Assembly (NCBI GenBank): GCA_028276365.1 | Contig: JAPYWL010000001.1 | Coordinates: forward strand, 1 to 64,000 | From: Deltaproteobacteria bacterium | GTDB taxonomy: Bacteria; DRYD01 | Length of the DNA stretch: 64,000 nt | Direction of reading: 5' to 3' | In this document: positions 26,154-35,550 of the stretch, piece by piece | Numbering within the stretch: position 1 is the stretch's first letter | Layout of the letters: each line of letters begins with the position of its first letter | Program-made: the position numbers and the translations under genes | Notes under the pieces: model-generated | Database searches by the model: none | What the model saw: only the letters and a program-made list of their open reading frames with translations | What the model was told of the DNA's origin: nothing

Positions 26154-29100
26154 TTAGGAATTTATATAATTTATAATTTCTTTTTTAATATTTATATCTA
26201 AATTAGGATTTTTTGCTATATCTTCTTTTATTATTTCTATTCTGTTTTTATCTTTTAATTTTTTATATATTTCGATTAATTTTTTGATAATAATGGGATT
26301 ATTTGGATTATATTCATAAGCCATTTCATAATTATCTCTTGCTTCTATTAATTTATTAATTTTTTCATAAGCAGTACCTATGCTCATATATACATCAGCT
26401 GAAAATGGTTTTATAATCAATGCTTCCTTAAAATATTTTATAGACTCTTCATAATTTCCCTTCTTTAAATTGATAAACCCTAAATGACTTTTAGCTACAA
26501 AATCAAAGCTATTTAATTCATAAGCTTTTAGAAAATCATTCTCAGCTAAATCAAGTTTATTTGCTTTATAATATAATACTCCTCTATTTGAATATAACTC
26601 AGAAGAATCAGGAATATTCTTTATTCCTAAATTATATACATTTAGAGCTTTAACTACTTGATTTGTAGCTAAATAAATTATTGCTAAATATTTATATATC
26701 TCTTCCTTTATAACATTTTCCTCTATTAGTTTAGTTAATATATTTATTGCACTATCATATTTTTTGGTTAATATATAAATATTTACTAAATTTATAGCAA
26801 ACTCTACTGCTTCATAGTATAAATTACTTTTAGTATTACTAAATAAAATATCTTTATATAATTTTAAAAACTTTTTTTCCATTAATTCATAAGCATTTAT
26901 ATTACCTGAATATATCTCTATTAAGCAATTATGATAAATATATAAATTATTATTAGGATTAATTTTTAATAATTTATCAAAAACTTCTTTTGCTAATTTT
27001 AAGTACTTTGATAGCAAATAAGATTTACCTAATAAAAATAACAATAATTCATTTTCATAGTAATTAGATAATTCCAAAAACTGCTCTAAAGCTAAATCAT
27101 ACATATCTCTTAGTAAATAAATACAACCTAAATATAATCTACTTTCATAAAAAAATAAATTATAATTAATACTTTGAGACAATAAAGTGATAGTTTCTTC
27201 TATATTTCCATTAGCTAATTTAAATTTACTAGTAATAAATAAAATATAATATCTATTTTTTTCGTTATATAATTCTTCATTTATTTTATTTAATAATTTT
27301 TCTATTATTTCTAATATTTTCTCATTTTCTATATTAATTTGATTTTTTTCAGAATTAATAAAAAGTCTTATTTTGTCCCATTTTTCATTTATTATATAAT
27401 TATCAAAATCAAGTGTTAGTAAATTTAAAAAAAAGACTCTTAAATCCTCTAAATTTACATCAATTAAATATGAAGGTAATAGGTATATTTTTCGAATCCA
27501 TTCTTTTATGTTAAAATCTAATAATTTTTTACCTATCTCAAAAATTATTTTTACTTCTTTATGTTTTATTTTATCTATATTTAAATAAACATCAAAGAAT
27601 AAATCGTCAATAAAATCTTTTTTATAATCTTTTATTTGATTTAGCAAATTATCTGAAATACCAATACTTAGTTTTACTGATGAAATTAGCAATTCCGTAA
27701 TAAAATATTTTCCATATTTATTTAAAATTGCTTTAATAGATTTTATATCTGATTGATAAATAGAATAATATAAAATAACTCTTATTATGGATATTAAAAT
27801 ATCATTTAAATTATAAAGATTATTTATTATTGTAGCGTGATTTTTTATAACTTCTTGATTATCTATAATATTAACTACCTTTTGATCAATAATCTTTTTT
27901 ATGATATTTCCTAAAACAAAACTTAAGTTTTCTTCTTTCATATTAAAAATTAATTCATAAAAATCAATATTAAATAAATAACTCAAAAATTTTATTGAAT
28001 TATTAATTAAACTAAAAAGTAAATCTTTTTTATTTGAGTTAAATAGATAATGTAAAACAAATATAAAGGAATTATTAAAATAATATACTTCCTCAAAATT
28101 TAAATTTAAAAAATATTTTTTTAAATCTGATAAATAATTATCAAAATTTTCTACAATATTATTAATAATCTCTTCTATCTTTTTGTTGATTTCATTTATA
28201 TTTAAATCAAAAATATAATAATAATACTTTAAGATGAAAAGAGTATCTAAAGTATAATAAATAGTAGAAAAAGTAAAATATTTATAATAACTAATTAAAT
28301 TATAAATTTTTAAATAATCTTGTTTTTTAGATAAGGTAATGATTAAATATTTTAAAATTATACTTAATTGTTGATTATTTAAATTTTTGACATTATTAAT
28401 AAAATAAAAAGCTTTTTCTATTAACTCTTCATAGTTATTTAAATTGTATAATAAACTAAAATAAAATTCTATAGAATTAAAATAATTATTGAAATTAGAA
28501 ATAATTTCATTTTCAATAGAAGTTATTAATTCAAAGGATTTGGAATAATTAGATAATTTTGACAAAACATAAGCATAATAATAAATGAATTCTTTATTAT
28601 TTGGATCACTTATATATAGCTTGCTAATTATTTCATTAGCTAATTTAAAATATTGAATATAATTTTCATTTTCTCCTGTTTTAATTAACGAAATTATATA
28701 TATATAAAGTAACTCTCTTTTATCTTTAAAAAATACATCTTCATTAGATTTTATATCTCCCAAAATGTTGGATAAATTAAGATTACCTATTAAAGATATT
28801 ATCTCTTTATATTTATTTAATTTAAATAATGTTTTTATAATTATTAAATATGAACTAATGGAATTATCAAGATTTTCTATAAATTCAGGAATAAATTTAT
28901 AAGCTTCCTCGTAATTTGATAATTCATAGTTAATAAATATAATTTTTCTTAAAACTTCTAAAAATATCCCTTTATATTTTTTTTGATTTATAAAATCTTT
29001 ATTAGAATATAGTTTATATAAGATATCTAAAGCATTTTTTAAATCCTGTGAATCCCTATTTTCTTTAAGTAAATATATATTAACTAATTCTAAATAATGT

Positions 29101-30368
29101 TCAAATTTTTCTTCTTCTATAAATTTATTTAAAATATTTATTGCTTCATCGTATTTCTTCGCTATTATATATAGCTTAGATATTAATAAGAAGGCATCTT
29201 GTAAATTAGGATCTAATTCGCTGGCTTTAATAGCATAATTTAAAGAATCTTTGTAATTCCTTAATTTGTAATATATTTTTGCTGCTTCTAAATAATAAAT
29301 AGCTTTATTAGATTCTAAATTTATAGCTTTTAATATGTTTTTTAAAGCTCTTGATAATTGACCTACTTTTAAATAACACCTTGCTAAATTATAATAACTA
29401 TAAGAATCATTAGGATCTAAATAAACGGCTCTTAAAAAATGCTTTATTGCTTCATTTATGTTACCAGCGTCTAATAAAGCTACTCCTAAATTATTATGTG
29501 TATAACTATCTAAAGGATTTAAATCAAGAGCTAATCTAAAATATCTTATGGCCTCCTCATAATTACCTAAATTATATAATATTTTTGCTAATTTATAATA
29601 CCAAAAGTAATTATTAGGATTCTTACTGACCGCTATTTTAAAATAATAAATAGCTTTTTCTAAATTTTTTAATTCTTCATAACAAGAACCTAAATAGAAA
29701 TAAGCATCAGCATTATCCTCATTTAGCTCTATTACCTTATTTAAATATTCTATAGCTTCACTAAATTCTTTATTTCTATATAATATTATCCCTATGTTTA
29801 ATAAACTTTCTACATCATCTGGTTTTAATTTTATTACATCTTTCAAAGCATTTAATGCATTATTAAAATCCCCTTTTTTTAACAAAATTAAAGCATATTG
29901 TTTTTGAGTATCTATATCTTCTACTAAACTGGGATTAATATTTGTTTGTAAATTCTGAATCCTTTGAATTTCTTGTAATATCCTTTTTTCTAACCCAATT
30001 GGATCTCCACTTTGCCTTACTAATGATAAAGTTATTTGTAATTCAGATAAGGCCTCAGCATACTTTTTTAACTTACTATACGCTAAAGCTAAATTAAAGT
30101 GAGCACGCGTAAAATGAGGATCTATTGATATTATCTTTTGCCAATACTTTATAGCTTCTTCCAAATTCCCTAAATTAGAATAAATACCACCTAATTCAAA
30201 TAAACCCATCTTATGATTTGGATTTAATTCTAATAATAATTGATAATACTTTAAAGCTTCATCTAATAACTGATTATTAAAATAATAATTAGCTACTTTA
30301 TAAACATCTTCAGGATTAGCTTCTTTTGGATTTAAATTTATCTTTTCCTCTAATTGCTTTATATCCAT
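26154..30368 (-). CDS. Giant tetratricopeptide-repeat protein
   Basis: 1404 residues, cytosolic by sequence: no signal peptide or membrane helix. TPR units of 34 residues fill about residues 1-430 (for example YYFNNQLLDEALKYYQLLLELNPNH, quoted in part: DEALKYYQLLLELNPNH; NLGNYEEAIRYFRLALDLNPLD; NEAIKHFLRAVYLDPND). More fill about 1080-1390 (NLGIKNIPDSSELYSNRG; KGNYEESIKYFKEALIIKP). The middle 650 residues are helical without clear TPR consensus and may be a decayed solenoid. TPR arrays hold partner proteins together. It is preceded by gcvT 14 bases upstream, and followed by the 916-residue unknown, the roadblock-like protein and the ATPase. Its partners are probably these neighbours. Confidence 0.85.
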   Translation of the reverse strand: MDIKQLEEKINLNPKEANPEDVYKVANYYFNNQLLDEALKYYQLLLELNPNHKMGLFELGGIYSNLGNLEEAIKYWQKIISIDPHFTRAHFNLALAYSKLKKYAEALSELQITLSLVRQSGDPIGLEKRILQEIQRIQNLQTNINPSLVEDIDTQKQYALILLKKGDFNNALNALKDVIKLKPDDVESLLNIGIILYRNKEFSEAIEYLNKVIELNEDNADAYFYLGSCYEELKNLEKAIYYFKIAVSKNPNNYFWYYKLAKILYNLGNYEEAIRYFRLALDLNPLDSYTHNNLGVALLDAGNINEAIKHFLRAVYLDPNDSYSYYNLARCYLKVGQLSRALKNILKAINLESNKAIYYLEAAKIYYKLRNYKDSLNYAIKASELDPNLQDAFLLISKLYIIAKKYDEAINILNKFIEEEKFEHYLELVNIYLLKENRDSQDLKNALDILYKLYSNKDFINQKKYKGIFLEVLRKIIFINYELSNYEEAYKFIPEFIENLDNSISSYLIIIKTLFKLNKYKEIISLIGNLNLSNILGDIKSNEDVFFKDKRELLYIYIISLIKTGENENYIQYFKLANEIISKLYISDPNNKEFIYYYAYVLSKLSNYSKSFELITSIENEIISNFNNYFNSIEFYFSLLYNLNNYEELIEKAFYFINNVKNLNNQQLSIILKYLIITLSKKQDYLKIYNLISYYKYFTFSTIYYTLDTLFILKYYYYIFDLNINEINKKIEEIINNIVENFDNYLSDLKKYFLNLNFEEVYYFNNSFIFVLHYLFNSNKKDLLFSLINNSIKFLSYLFNIDFYELIFNMKEENLSFVLGNIIKKIIDQKVVNIIDNQEVIKNHATIINNLYNLNDILISIIRVILYYSIYQSDIKSIKAILNKYGKYFITELLISSVKLSIGISDNLLNQIKDYKKDFIDDLFFDVYLNIDKIKHKEVKIIFEIGKKLLDFNIKEWIRKIYLLPSYLIDVNLEDLRVFFLNLLTLDFDNYIINEKWDKIRLFINSEKNQINIENEKILEIIEKLLNKINEELYNEKNRYYILFITSKFKLANGNIEETITLLSQSINYNLFFYESRLYLGCIYLLRDMYDLALEQFLELSNYYENELLLFLLGKSYLLSKYLKLAKEVFDKLLKINPNNNLYIYHNCLIEIYSGNINAYELMEKKFLKLYKDILFSNTKSNLYYEAVEFAINLVNIYILTKKYDSAINILTKLIEENVIKEEIYKYLAIIYLATNQVVKALNVYNLGIKNIPDSSELYSNRGVLYYKANKLDLAENDFLKAYELNSFDFVAKSHLGFINLKKGNYEESIKYFKEALIIKPFSADVYMSIGTAYEKINKLIEARDNYEMAYEYNPNNPIIIKKLIEIYKKLKDKNRIEIIKEDIAKNPNLDINIKKEIINYINS

Positions 30369-30382
30369 AACATTTAGTTATG

Positions 30383-31483
30383 TTATTTGGTTATCTTTTT
30401 ATAATAATTTAATTTTACAAATGGCAATTTATCTATTTTAAATATAAAGTTTTCTTTATTTTCAATTAATCCTTTATAATCTATTATATTGTTTATATCA
30501 ATAAGATCTAAATTAATAAAAGCTAATCCTATAGGTATTGATAAGATAGGAGAATAAGTACCACTTGTTATAACCCCTATTTCTTTTTGATTAAAATCAT
30601 ATAACTTATAATTGTTTCTTGGAACTTTTTTAGTATTTATTACTTTTATTCCCAATAATTTTTTATTTACTTTAGTATTTTCTATAAATTTATTAAAATA
30701 ACTATTTTTAATAGCCCAAGATAAATTAGCTTCTAATGGATTTGTATTATTATCTATTTCATTACCATATAATACTAATCCCGCTTCTATTCTTAAAACA
30801 TCCCTAGCTCCTAATCCTGCTCCCTTTACATTATTACTTAATAAAAAATCCATTAATTTTAACATCCTTCTATAATCTAAATAAATCTCAAAGCCATCTT
30901 CTCCTGTATATCCAGACCTAGATAATATAAAATTCTTATCTATTACTACATAATCATAAAAATAAACCCTTTTTAAATCAATATTTATATTAAATAATGA
31001 AATTAAAAAATCATTAACAATTTTTTCACTTAAAGGGCCTTGTATAGCTAACATTAAATAATCATCACTTACGTCTATTACATCTATACTGTTTTCTTTT
31101 AATATATTAATATTTTTCTCCTTATTAACTGCGTTACATACTACTAAAAAATAACCATTAAAATACTGATCTAAATCATATATTACAATATCATCTTCTA
31201 TTGTAAACCTATCATTTAATATTAAAGCATATTTAGCTTTAGAGTATTTTATATTATCTATACTTACTGAAAACAAATTATTTATTCTTTCACTTTTTTT
31301 TACTAATAATCTTCCCATATGATATAAATCAAAAAAACTAACAGAATTTCTCGTGTTTAATACTTCATCTATAATACTACTATAATTTAAAGGCATATTA
31401 TAAGAATGAAAATTTATAAATTTAGCACCTAATAATACGTGAAAATCCTTTAATGGACTTTCTTTTAAAATTAAATTACTCAT
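30383..31483 (-). CDS. gcvT: Aminomethyltransferase (glycine cleavage T protein)
   Basis: Transfers the methylene group from lipoyl-H protein to tetrahydrofolate, releasing ammonia. FHSYNMPLNYSSIIDEVLNTRNSVSFFDLYHMG is the family start (key parts MPLNY, VSFFDLYHMG). SRSGYTGEDGFEIY, GAGLGARDVLRIEAGLVLYGNEI with NPLEANLSWAIK, and the C-terminal IGVITSGTYSPILSIPIGLAFI follow in order. About 366 residues, normal. A TTG at 31486 directly precedes the ATG; the Shine-Dalgarno AAGGGGT fits the ATG at 31483. gcvPB is 28 kb away and gcvPA and gcvH are not in the window. No glycine riboswitch is seen upstream. Confidence 0.95.
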   Translation of the reverse strand: MSNLILKESPLKDFHVLLGAKFINFHSYNMPLNYSSIIDEVLNTRNSVSFFDLYHMGRLLVKKSERINNLFSVSIDNIKYSKAKYALILNDRFTIEDDIVIYDLDQYFNGYFLVVCNAVNKEKNINILKENSIDVIDVSDDYLMLAIQGPLSEKIVNDFLISLFNINIDLKRVYFYDYVVIDKNFILSRSGYTGEDGFEIYLDYRRMLKLMDFLLSNNVKGAGLGARDVLRIEAGLVLYGNEIDNNTNPLEANLSWAIKNSYFNKFIENTKVNKKLLGIKVINTKKVPRNNYKLYDFNQKEIGVITSGTYSPILSIPIGLAFINLDLIDINNIIDYKGLIENKENFIFKIDKLPFVKLNYYKKITK

Positions 31484-31539
31484 CAATATCTTACCCCTTA
31501 ATTTTTAATAATTCAAAAATTTGATATAAAAAATTATTA

Positions 31540-32097
31540 TTAATCTACAGGAGTTTTAATTTCGTTTATAATGGGATCATATATTTCATTAAGGATTTCA
31601 TTTTCATATTTTCCATTTGGATATACATATTCTTTAACTAATGCTATCCTTTTAGGTATTATCCCTTCATCATCTGGATAAAACATTAAAAAACGTTCTA
31701 CTATAAAATTACCATTACTTTTATATACTTTAGCAGGTCTTAAGTTATATTTTAAATAAAAATCTTCATCAACACTACCATATGGTTCAAATGGATTTTC
31801 TCCTTTCTTAAATATTTCAATAGCATATAAATCAAAGAACACGTGTAGCTCTGGTTTAGTAAATAATCTTACAAAATCCAATGCAGCTTCTTCATTATCT
31901 ATTAACACTTTATCTTCTAACGATTTAATTGAATTAATTTCTATCTTTTCATCTCCTTTTATTAAATACAATTTTAAACTTGCTTTAACAGGATAAAAAG
32001 AAATACTACTAAACATCATTACTAACCCATACTCACTTTTAAATTTTATTGGAATATTATTAATCCACCCTATATAAAAATTATTTTCCCTACTCAT
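31540..32097 (-). CDS. Conserved-looking hypothetical protein, 185 residues
   Basis: I do not recognise this protein. It is soluble, with no signal peptide, membrane helix or cysteine, and reads as a compact mixed fold rich in beta strands (FYIGWINNIPIKFKSEYGLV; ASLKLYLIKGDEKIEI) with a charged C-terminus (EILNEIYDPIINEIKTPVD). A good Shine-Dalgarno (GAGGT) precedes the ATG. It lies on the - strand between the ACT-domain gene (165-base spacer) and gcvT (56 bases), so it may be co-transcribed with gcvT. The composition matches its neighbours and suggests a real gene. No function is proposed. Confidence 0.6.
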   Translation of the reverse strand: MSRENNFYIGWINNIPIKFKSEYGLVMMFSSISFYPVKASLKLYLIKGDEKIEINSIKSLEDKVLIDNEEAALDFVRLFTKPELHVFFDLYAIEIFKKGENPFEPYGSVDEDFYLKYNLRPAKVYKSNGNFIVERFLMFYPDDEGIIPKRIALVKEYVYPNGKYENEILNEIYDPIINEIKTPVD

Positions 32098-32262
32098 TTT
32101 TTACCTCACTATAATGATTTAAATTGCTTCCCCCCTTTATAAAAAATTAAACTTCTGACTTCATATCTATTTTTTCATCTTTAAATACCTTGTTTAAGCT
32201 ATTTATCTTAAATTTGTAGAAAATAAAGATTTCTTACAGTTTTTTATTAAAAAATAATAATT

Positions 32263-32595
32263 CTAAAACTCAGTTTCAGATGCTATAACTGTTTCTAACC
32301 CATATTTTAAATTAACTACATCAATAGAAGTAGGTTTCCTTATTGCTATTATATTTATTTCCTTTATTTTCTTTAATTCCTGAGTTAGTTTTTCTATATT
32401 TTCATCATTATTTTCTACTAAATGTACTAATAATCTAATTGTTTTAGGTTTAACTTCTGTAGGTATTATCCCTTCTATTCCTGTAGTTAAAGCAGAAATA
32501 TTGGCTTGATTATCTGCTAATATTTGCGCTATTTTAGCTAAAATCCCTGGTTTATCTTCTACTACTTTTGCTTCTATATATAACATTTTTCCCAT
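32263..32595 (-). CDS. ACT-domain protein
   Basis: 110 residues, mostly one ACT domain, a small ligand-binding fold that often senses amino acids. LYIEAKVVEDKPGILAKIAQILADNQANISALTTG is the typical beta-alpha start, where the Gly in DKPGIL sits in the ligand-binding turn. TIRLLVHLVENNDENIEKLTQELKKIKEINIIAI gives the second half of the fold. The last 20 residues are an extension. No enzyme domain is attached, so it probably acts as a separate regulatory subunit or sensor. The Shine-Dalgarno AAGGAGGGG is strong. It lies between AMMECR1 and the unknown 185-residue protein; its ligand is unknown. Confidence 0.8.
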   Translation of the reverse strand: MGKMLYIEAKVVEDKPGILAKIAQILADNQANISALTTGIEGIIPTEVKPKTIRLLVHLVENNDENIEKLTQELKKIKEINIIAIRKPTSIDVVNLKYGLETVIASETEF

Positions 32596-32621
32596 TTATT
32601 TTTCCCCTCCTTAAAATCATT

Positions 32622-33194
32622 CTATATCCTTATTACTTCAAATCTATATATCTCATTTTCTTTTAATAAATTTTCTTTATTATATTTTAATCCTGCTTTA
32701 TTAAAAGCTATTTCTAATTGCTTTTGTATAGTATCTATATTAGGTATATCAGGTAATAAAACACCTCTTTTGTTTTCCTTTTTCACTATAACTCCATATT
32801 TCTTAGGATCTAAACTATCTAAAGAACTTATTTTCTCTATATTTATAATGAAATCTATTTTAACTTGTAAATAAGGATATTCTTCTAAAGAAATAGGATC
32901 AAATCGAGGATCTTTAAATGCTGAAGATATTGAATTATTTATTATTTCTAAAATTACATTATCAAAAACAGGTTCTACTGTACCTACACAACCCCTTAAG
33001 TTATTCTCTATATAAAAACTAACAAAACAACCTAATTTTATATCTTTAAATTCATTAAATAAGAAATTATATCTCTTTCGGGATTCATTTAATAAATTTA
33101 AATTATTTAATTTAAAATAAACTACTTCTAATGCTAATTGTTTTAATTCCTTGGAATAATTTAATATTTTCTCTTTTATTTTATCTATTTCCAT
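32622..33194 (-). CDS. AMMECR1-domain protein (AmmeMemoRadiSam protein A)
   Basis: 190 residues, one AMMECR1 domain. The core motif NLRGCVGTVEP (LRGCIGT in the family), followed by SSAFKDPRFDPISLEEYPYLQVKIDFI and YGVIVKKENKRGVLLPDI, is unmistakable. In bacteria and archaea this domain is often paired with a Memo-type protein and a radical SAM enzyme in the AmmeMemoRadiSam set, whose exact reaction is unclear. A Memo gene is present at 36638, 3.4 kb away on the other strand, which supports the pairing; the radical SAM partner is not in the window. It lies 26 bases from the ACT gene and 27 from the SPOR gene. Confidence 0.92.
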   Translation of the reverse strand: MEIDKIKEKILNYSKELKQLALEVVYFKLNNLNLLNESRKRYNFLFNEFKDIKLGCFVSFYIENNLRGCVGTVEPVFDNVILEIINNSISSAFKDPRFDPISLEEYPYLQVKIDFIINIEKISSLDSLDPKKYGVIVKKENKRGVLLPDIPNIDTIQKQLEIAFNKAGLKYNKENLLKENEIYRFEVIRI

Positions 33195-33221
33195 AGGATT
33201 ATTTTAAATTTTTTAATTACT

Positions 33222-34112
33222 TTAAAATTTTCTAACTAAAGGATTAAATCCTTCATTTTCTATTATTTTGGAAATTTCATTAGCTTTATCCATATTTTTA
33301 AAAGGACCTACTATTACTCTATACATTTTTGTATTTTTAATTATTACTTCATCTATAGAACAATATATACCTTTATTTTTTAATGTTTCGCTTACGTACT
33401 TAGCATTATTATATACTGAAAATAATCCAACTTGTATGTAATAATTTCCTTCTGAATCAGGTAAAATATTATTGTTAGTGTTATTTTGATTTTCTTCTTT
33501 ATCTTTATTATCTTTATTAAGATTATTTTTTTCATTATTAGCTTCTTTAGAATTAATGTTTTCTGGTGGATTTTTTAAAGAAGATTCTATAGTTTTAGAA
33601 TTTTCTATAGATTTTGAATTTTCTAATATTTTTTGATCTTCTTTAGTTTCTGTTTTATTAGTGTTTATTTCATTTGAATTTGTTGTTAAAGTATTACTAG
33701 TTATAGTTTTTTCGTTTTGTTTTAAATTGGTTTCTTTATTTTCTATTTTTTTATCATTTAATTTATCATTTAATTTGGGAATTAATACATATTCATTAGA
33801 AGTAGGATTATTGGTATTATAATCTATATTTTTCTTTTCAGTTATTAATGGAGCTATTAGTGAGGTTTGAGATATATTTTGAGGCTTTATTTTTTGAATA
33901 TAAAAGTATTGCCCCGCAAAATACCCACCTATTATAACTACTAAAATAATTACAAAGAAAATAATAACCCTTATAAACATAGTTATATAACCTTTTGACT
34001 GATTATTTTCATAAGAAACTGTAGATGAATTTGCTAAGTTATCTCCTGTTTTCTTAGTTCTATTGCTGCTTTTTCTGGAAGCATTGGATTTATATATGTA
34101 CCTGTTCCCCAT
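33222..34112 (-). CDS. Membrane-anchored SPOR-domain protein
   Basis: 296 residues in bitopic layout. A basic N-terminal tail (residues 1-42) precedes one membrane helix (about 45-70). A long Asn/Lys/Glu/Thr-rich disordered linker follows (about 85-215). The C-terminal SPOR domain (about 218-296) reads NYYIQVGLFSVYNNAKYVSETL and YRVIVGPFKNMDKANEISKII. SPOR domains bind denuded peptidoglycan at division sites. The start at 34112 overlaps the 3' end of galT by 79 bases in another frame; AGGATTTGA lies just before it. The only other Met is residue 45, at the edge of the membrane helix, which would remove the basic tail. The upstream start is preferred, with some doubt. Confidence 0.85.
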   Translation of the reverse strand: MGNRYIYKSNASRKSSNRTKKTGDNLANSSTVSYENNQSKGYITMFIRVIIFFVIILVVIIGGYFAGQYFYIQKIKPQNISQTSLIAPLITEKKNIDYNTNNPTSNEYVLIPKLNDKLNDKKIENKETNLKQNEKTITSNTLTTNSNEINTNKTETKEDQKILENSKSIENSKTIESSLKNPPENINSKEANNEKNNLNKDNKDKEENQNNTNNNILPDSEGNYYIQVGLFSVYNNAKYVSETLKNKGIYCSIDEVIIKNTKMYRVIVGPFKNMDKANEISKIIENEGFNPLVRKF

Positions 34113-35047
34113 TCAAATCCTGCTACCTCCGTTAACCTGGGAATTATCTCTATATGCCAATGATAATATTCTTTACTATTGGAATTAGGTGGGGCAGTGT
34201 GTAACATCATATTAAATGGTGGATTATCTAAAAGTAAATATAACTTAGAAAAAACCGATTTTAAAGTTTGAGCTAAATCTACTACATGATTCTTATCTAT
34301 ATCTTCAAATCGATGAGAATGCTTTTTAGGAATTATCCAAGTTTCAAATGGAAATGCAGAAGCAAATGGACAGAAAGCAATAAATGAATTGTTCTCAAAT
34401 ACTATTCTGTCTTGGTGCCCCAATTCCTGAGTAACTATATCGCAAAATAAACACCTATCTCTTAGCTCAAAGTATTCTTTAGCATTATCTATTTCATTTT
34501 TAATAACTGCAGGAATTATAGGAGTTGCTATTATTTGAGAATGAGGATGAAATAGTGAAGCACCTGCTCCTTTCCCATGGTTCTTAAATATTATCACATA
34601 CTTTATCCTAACATCTTTTGATAACTCTATTATCCTATCTCTATAACCCCATATAATCTCTTCAAATTGAGAACTACTCATTGACAAAGGGGTAGCAAAA
34701 TGGTCATCTGTTTCTATTAATACTTCATGATATCCTACCCCATTCATCATGTCATAAATTCCTATCCCTTTTTTATCTAAGGATCCCTCTGGATTTAGAG
34801 CAGGAAATTTATTATTTACAACTCTTATCCACCAACCTGGTCCATTTGCTAAAGTTCCTGGTTTCCTATATGCTAGTACTTCAGGAGGAGTCATAAATTC
34901 ATTACCTGGACAAAAGGGACATTTTGATAAATCTTGATTAGCAGGAAAATCCTCTCTCTTTTTTTTAAAATCATTTGGTCTACTTGCTCGCTCTGTTGCT
35001 ATTATTACCCACCTCTTTAGTACTGGATCTTTCCTAAGCTCAGGCAT
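34034..35047 (-). CDS. galT: Galactose-1-phosphate uridylyltransferase
   Basis: Exchanges UMP between UDP-glucose and galactose-1-phosphate in the Leloir pathway. LRKDPVLKRWVIIATERASRP opens the protein (key part RWVIIATERASRP). CPFCPGNE holds the first zinc cysteines; a later DRCLFCDIV pair also looks metal-binding. The nucleophilic His is in FHPHSQIIATP. FPFETWIIPKKHSHRFEDI and YYHWHIEIIPRLTEVAGFEWGTG complete the HIT-like fold. Length 337 is normal. A strong Shine-Dalgarno (AAGGAG) precedes the ATG. It is the first gene of the 13-kb - strand run, downstream of a 500-base gene-poor spacer. No galK or galE is adjacent. Confidence 0.96.
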   Translation of the reverse strand: MPELRKDPVLKRWVIIATERASRPNDFKKKREDFPANQDLSKCPFCPGNEFMTPPEVLAYRKPGTLANGPGWWIRVVNNKFPALNPEGSLDKKGIGIYDMMNGVGYHEVLIETDDHFATPLSMSSSQFEEIIWGYRDRIIELSKDVRIKYVIIFKNHGKGAGASLFHPHSQIIATPIIPAVIKNEIDNAKEYFELRDRCLFCDIVTQELGHQDRIVFENNSFIAFCPFASAFPFETWIIPKKHSHRFEDIDKNHVVDLAQTLKSVFSKLYLLLDNPPFNMMLHTAPPNSNSKEYYHWHIEIIPRLTEVAGFEWGTGTYINPMLPEKAAIELRKQEIT

Positions 35048-35550
35048 ACTAAAATTCTCCTTCCTTATCTCTTTTCTATTAAAAGTAATTCTCTTTTACT
35101 CTTAATTTTATTAAATTTTTCTTTTTTTATTATTCTACATTTTTTTATATAACCTTCTATTTTTTTTAATAAGAAAAATATTCTTGGTATTAGTTCTTAA
35201 AATTTTAGGAGTATTTTTTATTATATTGCTATTAATGATAGTTATTTTATTTTTTATTAATTTTTTAATTAATTTTTTTATTTTTTTATACATTAACTAT
35301 TAATTGTAGCAATTATAATTTTAGGAAAAGGAAATAATTGGTTTTACCTTGTTATGAAATAAGCTGTAATTTGGCTTTGAATTAGAATTTGATCTTACTG
35401 CTGTCATATTTTATCTTTCCTTAAAAATTTTTTTTATATTTAATTAATAATTTAGCTTTTATTTCAATTATTTTTAATTTATTTAAAAATAAATAAAAAA
35501 GGAAGATAATTTTATTAAAAAGAATAATAAAAAGGGAATATAAAAAGTCT
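35048..35550. other. 503-base spacer between divergent galT and pseudopilin genes
   Basis: This spacer is extremely A/T-rich with long T runs and carries the promoters of both flanking genes, which I cannot place with confidence. A short inverted repeat (TAATTG-TAG-CAATTA, 35301-35315) and one small - strand ORF (35321-35407) are the only structure I see. There is no RNA gene, no direct repeat array and no attachment-site pattern. Confidence 0.5.
35321..35407 (-). CDS. Possible 28-residue small protein
   Basis: An ATG at 35407 with AAGGA about ten bases upstream opens a 28-codon frame ending in TAA at 35321. The product is MTAVRSNSNSKPNYSLFHNK (first 20), Ser/Asn-rich and basic, ending KPIISFS. 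It stands out because it is less A/T-rich than the surrounding spacer. No known family or membrane helix is visible. It could equally be a chance frame within the galT leader region. Confidence 0.25.
   Translation of the reverse strand: MTAVRSNSNSKPNYSLFHNKVKPIISFS

Noticed and set aside
30383-30445. Frameshift between gcvT and the TPR gene
   Set aside because: Both proteins are complete, with a clean stop and start 14 bases apart.
31484-31539. Glycine riboswitch before gcvT
   Set aside because: The spacer is only about 55 bases and lacks the tandem aptamer pattern.
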